A DNA stretch of 64,000 bases from Acetobacter oryzifermentans (GTDB lineage: Bacteria > Pseudomonadota > Alphaproteobacteria > Acetobacterales > Acetobacteraceae). The translations under genes and the position numbers were made by a program. The DNA is taken from NCBI RefSeq assembly GCF_001628715.1, contig NZ_CP011122.1, positions 1 through 64,000 on the forward strand, given 5' to 3'. Position 1 is the stretch's first letter; the number at the start of each line of letters is the position of its first letter. The notes under the pieces are model-generated. The model searched no databases and was not told the DNA's origin. It saw only the letters and a list, made by a program, of their open reading frames with translations. Below are positions 1 to 9,500 of the stretch, piece after piece.

Positions 1-2
1 TT

Positions 3-92
3 CGGTTTTTCGTCGGTAATGCCAGACGCACGCGGGATGGCTTTATGGCCACGCAAGCTCTCCTGACCCGACAAATGTTGACCGACGGTTAA
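3..92 (+). CDS. possible C-terminal tail of a gene entering from the left
   Basis: The third forward frame is open from the window edge to a TAA at 90-92 and would give 30 residues ending LLTRQMLTDG. I recognise no family. It may be chance; the only support is that the frame is open at the edge. Bases 93-302 hold no gene I can see. They are AT-rich and contain several copies of the motif TAATTAAGGG. Confidence 0.2.
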   Translation, partial: RFFVGNARRTRDGFMATQALLTRQMLTDG

Positions 93-302
93 GTGGAAGA
101 CGGCCACTATCAGTCATACGGAATGTCCGCTTTCCGGATCGCGCCAAGAAGCTCTAAACGACCAACATGAAGGCGTAAGCAGACCCATCCGTTGATAAAA
201 ACACTATCGCAATTTGTAATCTAATTAAGGGCTTTTTTCGCATCAATAAGGGAGATTCGCATAATTAAGAGAATCAATAACGTACTGAAATATATGAGTA
301 TT

Positions 303-330
303 CACTAACATAATTAAGGGTTTTCGACAT
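303..330 (-). other. Xer/pdif-like site, left
   Basis: Read on the minus strand, the 28 bases split into an 11-bp arm ATGTCGAAAAC, a 6-bp spacer CCTTAA and an 11-bp arm TTATGTTAGTG. The second arm matches the XerD arm of known dif/pdif sites (TTATGTTAATT-like) at 9 of 11 positions. The first matches an XerC arm only partly. An inverted partner lies at 1775-1802. Small modules flanked by inverted pdif sites and carrying toxin-antitoxin genes are known from Acinetobacter plasmids. Applying that model here is inference. Confidence 0.4.
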
Positions 331-358
331 TTGTCGAAACCCAGAAGATAATGATAAT
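311..358 (+). repeat. left inverted repeat of the toxin-antitoxin module
   Basis: The reverse complement of these 48 bases closely matches 1744-1794. Both contain ATTATCATTATCTTCTGG, then a small palindrome (TTTCGACA...TGTCGAAA), then CCTTAATTA. A second, weaker pair lies just inside (about 399-432 against 1651-1690, sharing GTGGATTTTT and TTTATCA blocks). The remaining bases up to 746 carry no gene I can support. Confidence 0.75.
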
Positions 359-746
359 CCGCTGCTGACTGCCTTTTTTGTCACCGCAAAAACCACTTAA
401 TCGCGATAAAAATCCACTGATTGATGATAAATAGACACAAGAGGCTACAAGCCAAACGGTGCGTTGACGATCCGTCGCCCCGTATTCTCACCTTGGGGGG
501 CAGCCAGACCATATAATTGTCTGCCGTGAGTGGTTCATTCGCCTCAAACAGAGGCTCAAATTAGATTGACTGCAATTAAGGGGCCCAAATGGCGCCAGAT
601 TCTCCTCACAGTAAGCGACTTTTTCCAACAGAGTTTTTTGTAAGCGGATATTCACTTGGTAAGTCGGCTGATCTCGGCTGAATTTTGATATACTGAAAAG
701 AATGTTCATGCTATAAAGTGACCAGTTTAGTAGTCAGGAGTGTGAT

Positions 747-989
747 ATGCAGACTGTGAATTTGGTAGATGCAAAAGCCCACCTCAGTCGCCTGATTGAT
801 CAGGCAATGCAGGGCGAGCCTGTTCGCATTATGCGTCGAGGAAAGGTTATTGCACAGATCAACAAGATTACACGCGAGCGTAGACCTATAAACTTGAATG
901 CTTTACGCGCTCTAACGGCAAACATGACACCCCAGACAGTACCAGCAAGAGATATGATGCGGGATATGCGCGACGAGGCACGATATTGA
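747..989 (+). CDS. type II antitoxin, Phd/YefM type
   Basis: An 80-residue antitoxin that would bind and neutralise the PIN-domain toxin encoded just downstream and repress the shared promoter. The N-terminus MQTVNLVDAKAHLSRLID followed by GEPVRIMRRGKVIAQI is the classic Phd/YefM DNA-binding fold (V-x-x-A-K...L..L.....GE.v.I.R.GkpvA.l). The C-terminal half, rich in Arg and Met, would wrap the toxin. The start is set by a GGAG ribosome site about 8 bases before ATG 747. The stop overlaps the toxin start, which indicates translational coupling. Confidence 0.85.
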   Translation: MQTVNLVDAKAHLSRLIDQAMQGEPVRIMRRGKVIAQINKITRERRPINLNALRALTANMTPQTVPARDMMRDMRDEARY

Positions 990-1411
990 ACGTCTATATC
1001 GACACATCCGTGCTGGTTGCGGCGCTGACCAACGAAGCCGAGACAGAGCGGATGCAGTCGTGGCTTGCCAGACAAACTCCAGACGATTTGTTTATCAGTG
1101 ACTGGGTTGCTACTGAATTCTCTTCAGCGCTTTCAATCAAGCTACGGACAGCACAGATCACAGTGACCGATCGTGCTAATGCTTTAGCCCTATTCACCCG
1201 CCTTTCCGCTGAAAGCTTCGAACTTCTGCCTGTAACCACCCAGCAGTTCAAAACGGCAGCTCGTTTCTCAGATCAATATACTTTGGGGCTGCGAGCAGGT
1301 GATGCTTTACATCTCGCAATCTGCGCGGATCATGGAGCGACGTTATGCACTCTGGATCGACGCCTCGCTGAGGCAGGACCTCATGTCGGTCTTAGGACAG
1401 AATTACTGTAA
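986..1411 (+). CDS. PIN-domain ribonuclease toxin, VapC type
   Basis: A 141-residue PIN-domain endoribonuclease, the toxin of the pair. The acidic active-site residues are visible: D6 in VYIDTSVLVAAL, E at about residue 44 in ATEFSSA, D at about 105 in GLRAGDALHLAIC and D at about 123 in LCTLDRRLAE. It starts with TTG at 986, overlapping the antitoxin TGA in the form TTGA. The pair sits alone between inverted repeats at about 311-358 and 1744-1794, so it looks like a self-contained mobile addiction cassette. VapC proteins usually cut tRNA or rRNA; the target here is unknown. Confidence 0.88.
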   Translation: MNVYIDTSVLVAALTNEAETERMQSWLARQTPDDLFISDWVATEFSSALSIKLRTAQITVTDRANALALFTRLSAESFELLPVTTQQFKTAARFSDQYTLGLRAGDALHLAICADHGATLCTLDRRLAEAGPHVGLRTELL

Positions 1412-1743
1412 TTTGTTTGTTATGGGAGAATTCTGTTGGAAAAGTCAGGTCGAGGTGCCCGGTTAGAATTTCATATGCAATCAGGAATGAAAATTCTCCA
1501 CGATTACAGCATTCTAAATGTTGCAATATCGGACCTGATTGCTGCATAGAAGCTCTGTCGTGACCTTTTTAACAGAATTAAAGCAGGCATGCCACTTCCC
1601 CCCCATCGCCGACATAAACGCTGTAAAATAAGAGCTTAAATTTCACTTGCTGTTTTTATCACTGATTAGTGGATTTTTCTCGCCTAAATAGAACATTATC
1701 TATATTAAATGGATTCATAACTCACTGATAAATCAGCATTTTA

Positions 1744-1794
1744 ATTATCATTATCTTCTGGTTTTCGACAAGGTTTGTCGAAATTCCTTAATTA
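1744..1794 (-). repeat. right inverted repeat of the toxin-antitoxin module
   Basis: Inverted partner of 311-358: ATTATCATTATCTTCTGG, a palindrome around TTTCGACAAGGTTTGTCGAAA, then CCTTAATTA. Bases 1412-1743 between the toxin and this repeat contain no convincing gene. They hold the weaker inner repeat (about 1651-1690) mirrored at 399-432. Confidence 0.75.
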
Positions 1795-1802
1795 GGTGAA
1801 TC
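1775..1802 (+). other. Xer/pdif-like site, right
   Basis: TTGTCGAAATT, spacer CCTTAA, TTAGGTGAATC. It has the same spacer as the left site and opposite orientation. Its second arm fits the XerD consensus less well than the left copy. It would form the right end of a roughly 1.5-kb module. The call rests on symmetry with 303-330 rather than on a strong match. Confidence 0.35.
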
Positions 1803-1849
1803 CCGGCTTCCACACCGCCAAACCCCACAAAAAGTAACCTTAATCAGGT

Positions 1850-3143
1850 GGAGGGATCGAAGAACCGTTGGTTGATGCGCCTGGCTCTTGATTTTGAGCT
1901 TTTGGCGATTTGATTTACGGTTCTTGAAGTAACATTCGCTCTGCGTTTTGAGCAGATCGGGAACTGCCTTCCCTGCTGGATAACTACGCGCTCGCGTTCA
2001 ACCTTTCGAGGAAGAGGAAGCGGCGCATGTTGTAGACGATATTGGCCAGCCCGATCCTCATTGTGGCCCGGGTGATACCGACAGTTCGGATGAATAGTCC
2101 GGTCTGTGACTTCTGGTCGGCAAAGACATGCTCGACACGCGAGCGGATCACTGACTTTCCAGCATTGGAGCGCTGGATATGTCGTGGCATGGGCTTGAAA
2201 TGAGGCTTTTTCCTGTGAACCTTCGAGACAAAGCCATGCTTTTCCATGGAATCCTTATTGGCTTTTGAGCGATAGGCCGTGTCAGCCCAAACGCTTGAGG
2301 TCGTATTGGTTTTATCCAACAGCCCCTCTCTCAGTCGCGCACCATCACTGGCGGCCGCATCCGTCGTCTTCCATTTCCGGATGAACCGAAACTTCCGGTC
2401 GATGGAGACGTGGGATTTGTAGCCAAAGAACGGGATGGCGAGATCCGTTGCGGGGATCGTCCCATCGTCCTGCCGCTTCGCCTTCGTGAACTTTAATGTC
2501 CAGCGTGCATGGCGGTCCTTGTGGGACAGCTTTGCGGGTTTGTCCTGCCAGTCTTCGGGGATACGCCCTGCCCGGAGATCCATTTTCTCAGCGTTGGTAT
2601 TGCGCTGCTTTGGAGCGGCCACAAGTGTGGCATCCAGGATCTGGCCCGACATCGGGAGATAACCGGCGTTGCGCAGGGTCGCATCAAATCGGTCAAACAG
2701 TCTTTCAATGGCACACGCCTGTGTCAGACGCTCGCGAAACAGCCACACCGTTTTGGCATCAGGCACACGGTCCGACAGCCCCAATCCCAGAAAGCGCATG
2801 AAGGAGAGACGGTCGTTGATCAGGTATTCCGTCCGTTCATCAGACAAATTGTTCAACGTCTGGATCACCAGGATATTGAACATCAGCACCGGATCAAATG
2901 GAGGACGACCCCCTTTACTTCCATCGGAATACGCCACAGCCTTCTCCAGATCAGGGCGGAACACCTCAAAATCCACAGTCTGGGAAAAGACTTCGAGCTG
3001 ATCCCCCAGCTCGCTCAGACGCGCCAGCCGCTCTTCAACATCAAAGAAACCGGTCTGCTTCATCTTCCACCATCCCCAATCAACGCCGAAGAAATGGAAC
3101 CACACAAAATAGCTCAGAGCCAAGAGGTTTTTCGAACCCTCCA
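1850..3143 (-). mobile_element. IS5-family insertion sequence, copy 1
   Basis: A 1294-bp element with imperfect terminal repeats GGAGGGATCGAAGAACC and GGAGGGTTCGAAAAACC. It is flanked by a clean 4-bp target duplication AGGT at 1846-1849 and 3144-3147, so this copy moved by ordinary transposition. It lies between the toxin-antitoxin module and the restriction operon. Near-identical copies are at 12515-13807 and 14935-16227, a diverged copy frames 20496-25191, and a fragment is at 46263-46459. Confidence 0.95.
1984..3063 (-). CDS. IS5-family transposase, copy 1
   Basis: A 359-residue DDE transposase. It has an N-terminal DUF772-type domain (GGRPPFDPVLMFNILVIQTL, NLSDERTEYLINDRLSFMRF) and an RNase-H-like catalytic domain. 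The likely catalytic residues are D in QILDATLVAAP (about 142), D in VWADTAYRSKAN and E in RSRVEHVFADQK. The frame is open another 52 codons upstream into flanking DNA, but MKQTGFFDVEERLARLS is the start shared by all copies. Compared with copy 2 it differs only at two N-terminal residues (SEL for SGL, LEV for LEA). Confidence 0.93.
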   Translation of the reverse strand: MKQTGFFDVEERLARLSELGDQLEVFSQTVDFEVFRPDLEKAVAYSDGSKGGRPPFDPVLMFNILVIQTLNNLSDERTEYLINDRLSFMRFLGLGLSDRVPDAKTVWLFRERLTQACAIERLFDRFDATLRNAGYLPMSGQILDATLVAAPKQRNTNAEKMDLRAGRIPEDWQDKPAKLSHKDRHARWTLKFTKAKRQDDGTIPATDLAIPFFGYKSHVSIDRKFRFIRKWKTTDAAASDGARLREGLLDKTNTTSSVWADTAYRSKANKDSMEKHGFVSKVHRKKPHFKPMPRHIQRSNAGKSVIRSRVEHVFADQKSQTGLFIRTVGITRATMRIGLANIVYNMRRFLFLERLNASA

Positions 3144-3151
3144 GGTCCCAA

Positions 3152-3215
3152 TTCGCACCAATTGCTATGGTGCGAAAAATAACACGTTGACAGGGAGAAT
3201 TTCCCTGTTCATCAT
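3152..3215 (+). promoter_or_regulatory. promoter and palindromic operators of the restriction operon
   Basis: A perfect 9-bp inverted repeat TTCGCACCA-N7-TGGTGCGAA (3152-3176) lies just upstream of a -35 TTGACA (3187-3192). A second inverted repeat CAGGGA-N5-TCCCTG (3191-3207) occupies the spacer before a weak -10 CATCAT (3210-3215). The first codon at 3222 falls about where transcription should start, so the message may be leaderless or nearly so. The palindromes suggest a repressor. No C-protein gene is adjacent, so which protein binds is unknown. Confidence 0.55.
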
Positions 3216-3221
3216 ACATCT

Positions 3222-3821
3222 ATGACCAATGACATTCATGTTCAGAAAGTGTTAGTTTCTGCACTCTGCACCGTTTCGACAGGATGGTCGTTCAGAGGAC
3301 GGATCGACCCGACCGATGGGGCTGAAACGGCTGTCGTGCAGATGCGGGACACCTCACCTTCTGGCGTGGACTGGGCGTCCTGCGTGCGCACCGAGGTGTC
3401 TGGTCGCCGTGAGCCGGACTGGTTGCGTCCGGGCGATATTCTCTTTCCGGCCCGTGGCAATGTGTCACAGGCAGTTCTGATTGATGAGAGCATCGGCAGC
3501 CTTCAGGCCGTCGCCGCTCCGCACTTCTTTTTGCTGCACGTGAAGCGGTCGAACGTCCTGCCGGCTTATCTGGCGTGGTGGCTCAATCAGGAACCGGCGC
3601 AGCGGCATCTGGAGCAGAACGCCCAGAGTTCCACCCTTGTACGTAATATCGCCCGGCCGGTGCTGGAGGCGACCCCCGTCGTGCTGCCTCCTTTGCCTCG
3701 ACAGGAACAGATTGTCGGTCTGGCCAGCGCCATGCAGCGCGAGGAAGAGCTTCTGCACCGCCTGCGCCAGACCAACCAGCAGATCATGACCGGGCTTGCC
3801 AGAGACCTTCTGGCGGGCTGA
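3222..3821 (+). CDS. half-length type I restriction S-like protein
   Basis: A 199-residue protein resembling one half of a type I specificity subunit: one target-recognition-like domain (LRPGDILFPARGN, HFFLLHV, LPAYLAWWLN) followed by the conserved tail motif (VVLPPLPRQEQI) and a helical spacer (REEELLHRLRQTNQQIMTGL). Full HsdS proteins have two such halves, and one with both lies downstream at 5375. This small protein is the first gene of the operon, 37 bases before hsdM. It might replace or modulate the main S subunit, or be an ancestral half. It has no clear ribosome site, which fits a leaderless start. Confidence 0.7.
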   Translation: MTNDIHVQKVLVSALCTVSTGWSFRGRIDPTDGAETAVVQMRDTSPSGVDWASCVRTEVSGRREPDWLRPGDILFPARGNVSQAVLIDESIGSLQAVAAPHFFLLHVKRSNVLPAYLAWWLNQEPAQRHLEQNAQSSTLVRNIARPVLEATPVVLPPLPRQEQIVGLASAMQREEELLHRLRQTNQQIMTGLARDLLAG

Positions 3822-3858
3822 CACTCCTCTTACGTTTTGAAACAGGATCAGATTTCGC

Positions 3859-5385
3859 GTGACCGAGCAGATTTCACAGGACACCATCAACAAGGCGCTG
3901 TGGAGCGCCTGCGATACCTTTCGTGGCACCGTTAGCCCTGACACATACCGCGATTACGTGCTGACCATGCTGTTCCTGAAATACATCTCCGATGTGTGGC
4001 AGGACCATTATGACAGCTACAAAAAAGAGTATGGCGACAACCCCACCCTGATCGAAGCGATGATGGCGCAGGAACGCTTTGTTCTGCCCAAGGGCGCGGA
4101 CTTCTATACGCTCTATAAAGAGCGCAACGCCCCCGGAAACGGTGAGCGGATTGATAAGGCCCTGCACGCCATTGAAGAAGCCAACGGCACCAAGCTGAAG
4201 GACGCAGGCAAGAGCGTCTTCCAGGACATCAGCTTCAACTCCGACAAGCTGGGCGATGAGAAGCAGAAGAACACCATCCTGCGGCATCTTTTGGAAGATT
4301 TTCACAAGCCGGATCTGAACCTGCGCCCTTCCCGCGTGGGCAATCTCGACGTGATCGGCAATGGCTATGAGTTCCTGATCAAGAACTTCGCCGCCAGTGG
4401 CGGGCAGAAGGCCGGGGAGTTCTATACCCCACCGGAAGTCAGCGAACTGCTGGCCCGTATTCTGAACCCGCAACCGGGCGAGAGCATCTGTGACCCAGCC
4501 TGTGGCTCGGCATCCCTCCTCATGAAGTGCGGTCGGCAGGTGACGCAGAACCACAAGGGCAGCAAGGATTACGCCCTGTATGGGCAGGAAGCCATTGGCT
4601 CCACATGGTCGTTTGCCAAGATGAACATGTTCCTGCATGGCGAGGACAATCACCGCATTGAATGGGGAGACACCATCCGCAACCCCAAGCTGCTGGATGA
4701 TAAAAACCACCTGATGCGCTTTGACGTGGTGACGGCCAACCCGCCCTTCAGCCTCGATAAATGGGGGCATGAAGACGCAGCGGAAGACGTGCATCACCGC
4801 TTTGCCCGTGGCGTGCCGCCGAAGACCAAAGGCGATTACGCCTTTATCCTGCACATGATCAGCACCCTGAAAGACCGCACGGGCCGCATGGGGGTTGTGG
4901 TGCCGCATGGCGTGCTGTTCCGGGGCAGTTCGGAAGGCAAAATCCGCCAGAAGCTGATTGAGGAAAACCTGCTGGATGCGGTGATCGGCTTGCCGGAAAA
5001 GCTGTTCTTCGGTACGGGGATTCCAGCCGCCATCCTGATTTTCCGCAAGGACCGCAAGACGAAGGATGTGCTGTTCATTGACGCCAGCCGGGAGTTCAGG
5101 GCGGGCAAGAACCAGAACGTGCTGACTGAAGAGAACATCACGAAGATCGTGGACACCTACCGTGCCCGCAAGGACGTGGACAAATACGCCCACCTCGCCA
5201 CGCCGGACGAGATCAGGGAGAACGACTACAACCTGAACATTCCGCGTTATGTCGATACGTTTGAGGAAGAAGCGGAGATCGACCTGAACGCCGTGCGGGC
5301 TGAGCGGGCTGAGATCAAGGCAGAACTGGCAAAGCTGGAAGCCCGGATGGACGCTTATCTGAAGGAGCTGGGTTATGCTTCCTAA
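3859..5385 (+). CDS. hsdM: type I DNA methyltransferase subunit HsdM
   Basis: A 508-residue N6-adenine methyltransferase subunit of a type I restriction-modification enzyme. It uses S-adenosylmethionine to methylate the site chosen by HsdS. An N-terminal HsdM_N helical domain (DTFRGTVSPDTYRDYVLTM) is followed by motif I DPACGSASLL (from about residue 212) and the catalytic NPPF (residues 294-297). The length fits the family. It starts at GTG 3859. The 3' end overlaps hsdS by 11 bases, a usual coupling in these operons. Confidence 0.95.
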   Translation: MTEQISQDTINKALWSACDTFRGTVSPDTYRDYVLTMLFLKYISDVWQDHYDSYKKEYGDNPTLIEAMMAQERFVLPKGADFYTLYKERNAPGNGERIDKALHAIEEANGTKLKDAGKSVFQDISFNSDKLGDEKQKNTILRHLLEDFHKPDLNLRPSRVGNLDVIGNGYEFLIKNFAASGGQKAGEFYTPPEVSELLARILNPQPGESICDPACGSASLLMKCGRQVTQNHKGSKDYALYGQEAIGSTWSFAKMNMFLHGEDNHRIEWGDTIRNPKLLDDKNHLMRFDVVTANPPFSLDKWGHEDAAEDVHHRFARGVPPKTKGDYAFILHMISTLKDRTGRMGVVVPHGVLFRGSSEGKIRQKLIEENLLDAVIGLPEKLFFGTGIPAAILIFRKDRKTKDVLFIDASREFRAGKNQNVLTEENITKIVDTYRARKDVDKYAHLATPDEIRENDYNLNIPRYVDTFEEEAEIDLNAVRAERAEIKAELAKLEARMDAYLKELGYAS

Positions 5386-6508
5386 TGGGTGGAAACGATC
5401 AACACTTGGGAAAGTCTGTAATATTTCTTCCGGAGGAACTCCTGACCGAAAAAATATGGATTATTGGGGCGGTGATATACCGTGGATTACTACTTCTGAA
5501 ATCGACTTCAGGCCAATTTACGAATCAAAAGAGAAAATCACTCAGAAAGGTTTACTCGAATCATCCGCGAAGATTTTTCCTGCTGGCACCCTACTTCTCG
5601 CAATGTATGGACAAGGAAAAACACGCGGCAAATCTGCCGAGCTTATTATCTCTGCCGCCACCAATCAGGCATGTGCAGCCATTATTCCAAAGGAAAATCT
5701 CAATCAGATTTTTTTGTTAAAGTTTCTCGAATTTAAATACGATGATATCAGAAATCTATCACATAGTGGTAGCCAAGAAAATTTAAGTACTGGTATTGTA
5801 AAAAGTATTCCTTTACCCTTCCCCCCTCTTCCCGAACAGAAGAAGATCGCGGCGATCCTCTCGACGTGGGATCGTGCGATTGAGGGGACGGAGAAGCTTC
5901 TGGCCAACAGCCAGCAGCAGAAAAAAGCCCTCATGCAGCAACTCCTCACAGGCAAAAAACGCCTGCCGGGGTTCACGGGAGAGTGGAAAACCAAATATCT
6001 CGGAGATATTGCCGACATTCAGACCGGCAGTTCGAACCGCCAAGATTCACTCACAAATGGCGAATATACATTTTTTGATCGTTCGGAAGATATTAGAACA
6101 AGCAACAGGTATTTGTTCGATTGTGAAGCTGTCATTGTACCGGGAGAAGGACAGGATTTTGTCCCTAAATATTTTGTGGGAAAATTTGATCTACACCAAA
6201 GAACTTACGCTATCTCATGTTTTCGAGCATGTGATGGAAAATTTATTTTTTACACGGTTGGTTATCATAGATCCCACTTTCTTTCCCAAGCGGTTGGCTC
6301 AACCGTAAAATCGTTACGGCTGCCTATGTTCCAAAAGATGCCTTTAAAACTACCGCCGCTGTTAGAACAGCGGGCCATCGCTGCCGTCCTGGCCACCGCA
6401 GACGAAGAAATCACAGCCCTTAAATCCGACCTTTCCCGCCTGCGTGCCGAGAAAAAAGCCCTGATGCAGCAGCTTCTCACCGGCAAGCGCCGCGTGAAAG
6501 TCGATTAA
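5375..6508 (+). CDS. hsdS: type I specificity subunit HsdS
   Basis: A 377-residue specificity subunit that recognises the split DNA target for HsdM and HsdR. It has two target-recognition domains, each followed by a proline-rich motif (LPFPPLPEQKKIAAIL and LKLPPLLEQRAIAAVL) and a repeated helical spacer ending KKALMQQLLTGK. The two spacers (about 5900-5960 and 6440-6490) are near repeats. The recognition domains are visibly AT-richer than the surrounding operon, as expected for parts swapped by recombination. ATG 5375 lies inside the end of hsdM. Confidence 0.94.
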   Translation: MLPNGWKRSTLGKVCNISSGGTPDRKNMDYWGGDIPWITTSEIDFRPIYESKEKITQKGLLESSAKIFPAGTLLLAMYGQGKTRGKSAELIISAATNQACAAIIPKENLNQIFLLKFLEFKYDDIRNLSHSGSQENLSTGIVKSIPLPFPPLPEQKKIAAILSTWDRAIEGTEKLLANSQQQKKALMQQLLTGKKRLPGFTGEWKTKYLGDIADIQTGSSNRQDSLTNGEYTFFDRSEDIRTSNRYLFDCEAVIVPGEGQDFVPKYFVGKFDLHQRTYAISCFRACDGKFIFYTVGYHRSHFLSQAVGSTVKSLRLPMFQKMPLKLPPLLEQRAIAAVLATADEEITALKSDLSRLRAEKKALMQQLLTGKRRVKVD

Positions 6509-6539
6509 GCCATTTCAGTTCGCAGGATATTTGAAAACC

Positions 6540-9500
6540 ATGCCTCCCGCCCCAAAATTTCAAGAAGAATACAGCGCCAAACTGCCCGCACTGGCCTTGC
6601 TCAACACGCTCGGCTGGCGGTTCCTGTCCCCATCCGAAGCACTGGCCTTGCGGGGCGGCAAGCAGAGTGCCGTGGTGCTGGACACACTCCTGCGGGCGGA
6701 ACTGAAAAAACGCCGCTTTACGTTTGAAGGACAAGACCACGCCCTGTCAGATCAGGCCATTGAGCGGCTTGTCTCCATCGTCACGCACCCGGACTTTGTC
6801 TCCGGCCTGCGTGACGCCAATGAGAAGATGACGACGCATCTGCTGTTCGGCATCGCCATCACCGAGTTCATCAACGGGCGCAAGGCCAACCCGACCATCG
6901 CCCTCATCGACTGGCAGAACCCGGAAAACAATAGCTTTACCTTTACCGAAGAATTCAGCGTCCTGCGCACGGATCTGACACAGACGCGCAGGCCGGATAT
7001 TGTGTGTTTCGTCAACGGCATTCCGCTGGCGGTAATCGAGGCCAAGCGCCCCGATGGCCAGCCGGGCAAAGGCCCAACGGTGGACGCCGGGATTTCCCAG
7101 AGCATCCGCAATCAGAACAAGGATGAAATCCCCCAGCTTTTTGCCTACAGCCAGCTTCTGCTTTCCATCACCGGGCATGACGGGCGCTATGGCACCTGCG
7201 GCACGCCCAAAAAGTTCTGGGCCAGCTGGAAGGAAGAAGACATTCCTGAAAGCCGGATGGAGGCTCTCAAGAACACACCGCTTTCGGCTACCCAGAAAGA
7301 CGCGCTGTTTGCCGACCGGAAGCCCCCTGCACGGGACTGGTTCGAGGACTGGGCGTCCCGCCCGCTGCATGTCACGGATCAGGACCGTCTGCTGATCGGC
7401 CTGCTCTCGCCCGAGCGTCTGCTGGACATGGCGCGGTTCTTCACGCTGGTCGACCGCAAGGCAGGCAAGATCGTCGCCCGCTATCAGCAGGTCTTTGGGA
7501 TCAAACGCCTATTGGAACGCATCAAGTCCCGCCGCAGCGATGGCGGGCGTGAGGGCGGCGTGGTCTGGCACACCACAGGGTCAGGCAAGTCCTTCACCAT
7601 GGTGTTCCTCAGCCGCGCCCTCATTCTGGATGAGGACCTCAAACAGTGTCGCATTCTGGTGGTGACAGACCGCAAGGATCTGGAACGCCAGTTGAGCACG
7701 ACCTTCTCCACCGGCGGTGAACTGGCGGACAAGAAGGACAAGGAAGAGGCACTGGCCACCTCAGGCCGCCGTCTGGCGCAGCAGATCGGGCATGGTCAGG
7801 AGCGCATCATCTTCTCGCTCATCAACAAGTTCCACACAGCGACCACGCTGCCCGAATGCCATAATGACAGTGCGGATATCATCGTGCTGGTGGATGAAGG
7901 CCATCGCAGTCAGGGCGGGGAGAACCATGCCCGCATGAAGCATGCCCTGCCCAACGCCGCCTTCATTGCCTTTACCGGCACGCCGCTGCTCAAGGGGAGT
8001 GAGACGACCAGTCGGTTTGGCAAGATCATCCACTCCTACACGATGCAGCAGGCTGTGGCGGACAAAACGGTGACGCCCCTGCTCTATGAAGAACGTAAAC
8101 CCGATCTGGATGTGAATGACCGCGCCATTGATGCGTGGTTCGAGCGCATCACGCAGGGGCTGACGGAAGAACAGGTCACGGACCTGAAGAAGCGCTTTGC
8201 CCGCGCCAATCAGGTTTACAAGGCGGATGACCGCATCCGGCTGATCGCCATGGATCTGGCCACGCATTTCGACAGCAATATCGACAGCGGCCTCAAAGGC
8301 ATGTTGGCTTGCGACAGCAAGCTCTCCGCCATCCGCTACAAGCAGTATCTGGATGAAGTCGGTCTGTTCGAGAGCGCCATCGTCATGAGCCCACCTGACA
8401 CGCGCGAGGGTCATACGGAAGTGGATGAGCGCAAGCAGCCCGAGATTCAGGACTGGTGGAAGAAGAATGTTGGTAGCCAGAGTGAAGAGAATTACACACG
8501 CGGCGTTATTGAGCGGTTTGAAAAGGACCCGGATCTCCGGCTGATCATCGTGGTCGACAAGCTGCTGACCGGCTTTGATGAACCGAAGAACGCGGTGCTG
8601 TATATCGACAAGCCTCTAAAGCAGCACAATCTGTTGCAGGCCATTGCCCGCGTGAACCGCCTGCATGACCAGAAGAAGCACGGGCTGCTGATTGATTATC
8701 GGGGCATTCTGGCGGAACTGGACACCACGCTGGCCCGGTATGACGAGCTGGCAGCCGAGAATGTCGGCGGATATGACCCGAAGGACATTGCCGGGCTGTA
8801 TAGCCAGATGAGCACGGAATACCGCGAACTCCCCGCCCTGCACAAAGCGCTGTGGGCCATTTTTGAGGGCGTGAAGAACAGGAGCGACCTCCAGCAGCTG
8901 CGCGCCGTTCTCATGCCCCGCATGGTGGAAGAGCACGGCCAGATGGTGGACGTGAACCTCAAGCGCCGGGATGACTTCTATGAAGCGCTGACGAAGTTTG
9001 CCGCTTGCCTGAAGGTTGCGCTGCAATCTGTGGCGTTCTTTGAGGACACCAGCTTCACGGAAAAAGACCGCGCCACCTACAAGGAAACGCTGAAGCAACT
9101 GAGCAGCCTGCGCCAGATGGTCATGCAGGATACCGGTGAGACGGTGGATTTTGACCAGTATGCCGAACAGGTGAAGAAGCTGCTGGACCGGCATGTGGCG
9201 GGCGTGAAGGTGCATGAGTCCCAGGGGCTCTATGCCGTCGGCAAGATGGGCCAGAAGCCCGAAGACAATGACCCCGAAAACTGGAGTGAGGACAAAACCC
9301 GCAACGAGACGGACCTGATCCGCACCCGTGTGACGAAGATGATCGACCACGAGATGCAGGATGACCCGTATGCGAAGGAAGCCTTCTCAGCTCTTCTGCG
9401 CAAGGTGATTGAAGAGGCAGAAAGCCTGTTCGACCATCCGCTCAAGCAGTTCATGCTGTTTCAGGAATTCGAAGATCAGGTAGCGAAACGCAAACTGGAG

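Noticed and set aside
2509..3225. long plus-strand frame opposite the IS5 transposase (also at the other IS5 copies)
   Set aside because: It is the antisense shadow of the transposase and recurs only because the IS is repeated; no ribosome site or domain.
3874..5193. 439-codon minus-strand frame inside hsdM
   Set aside because: It lies wholly antisense to hsdM, which has all methyltransferase motifs; the frame is a codon-bias shadow.
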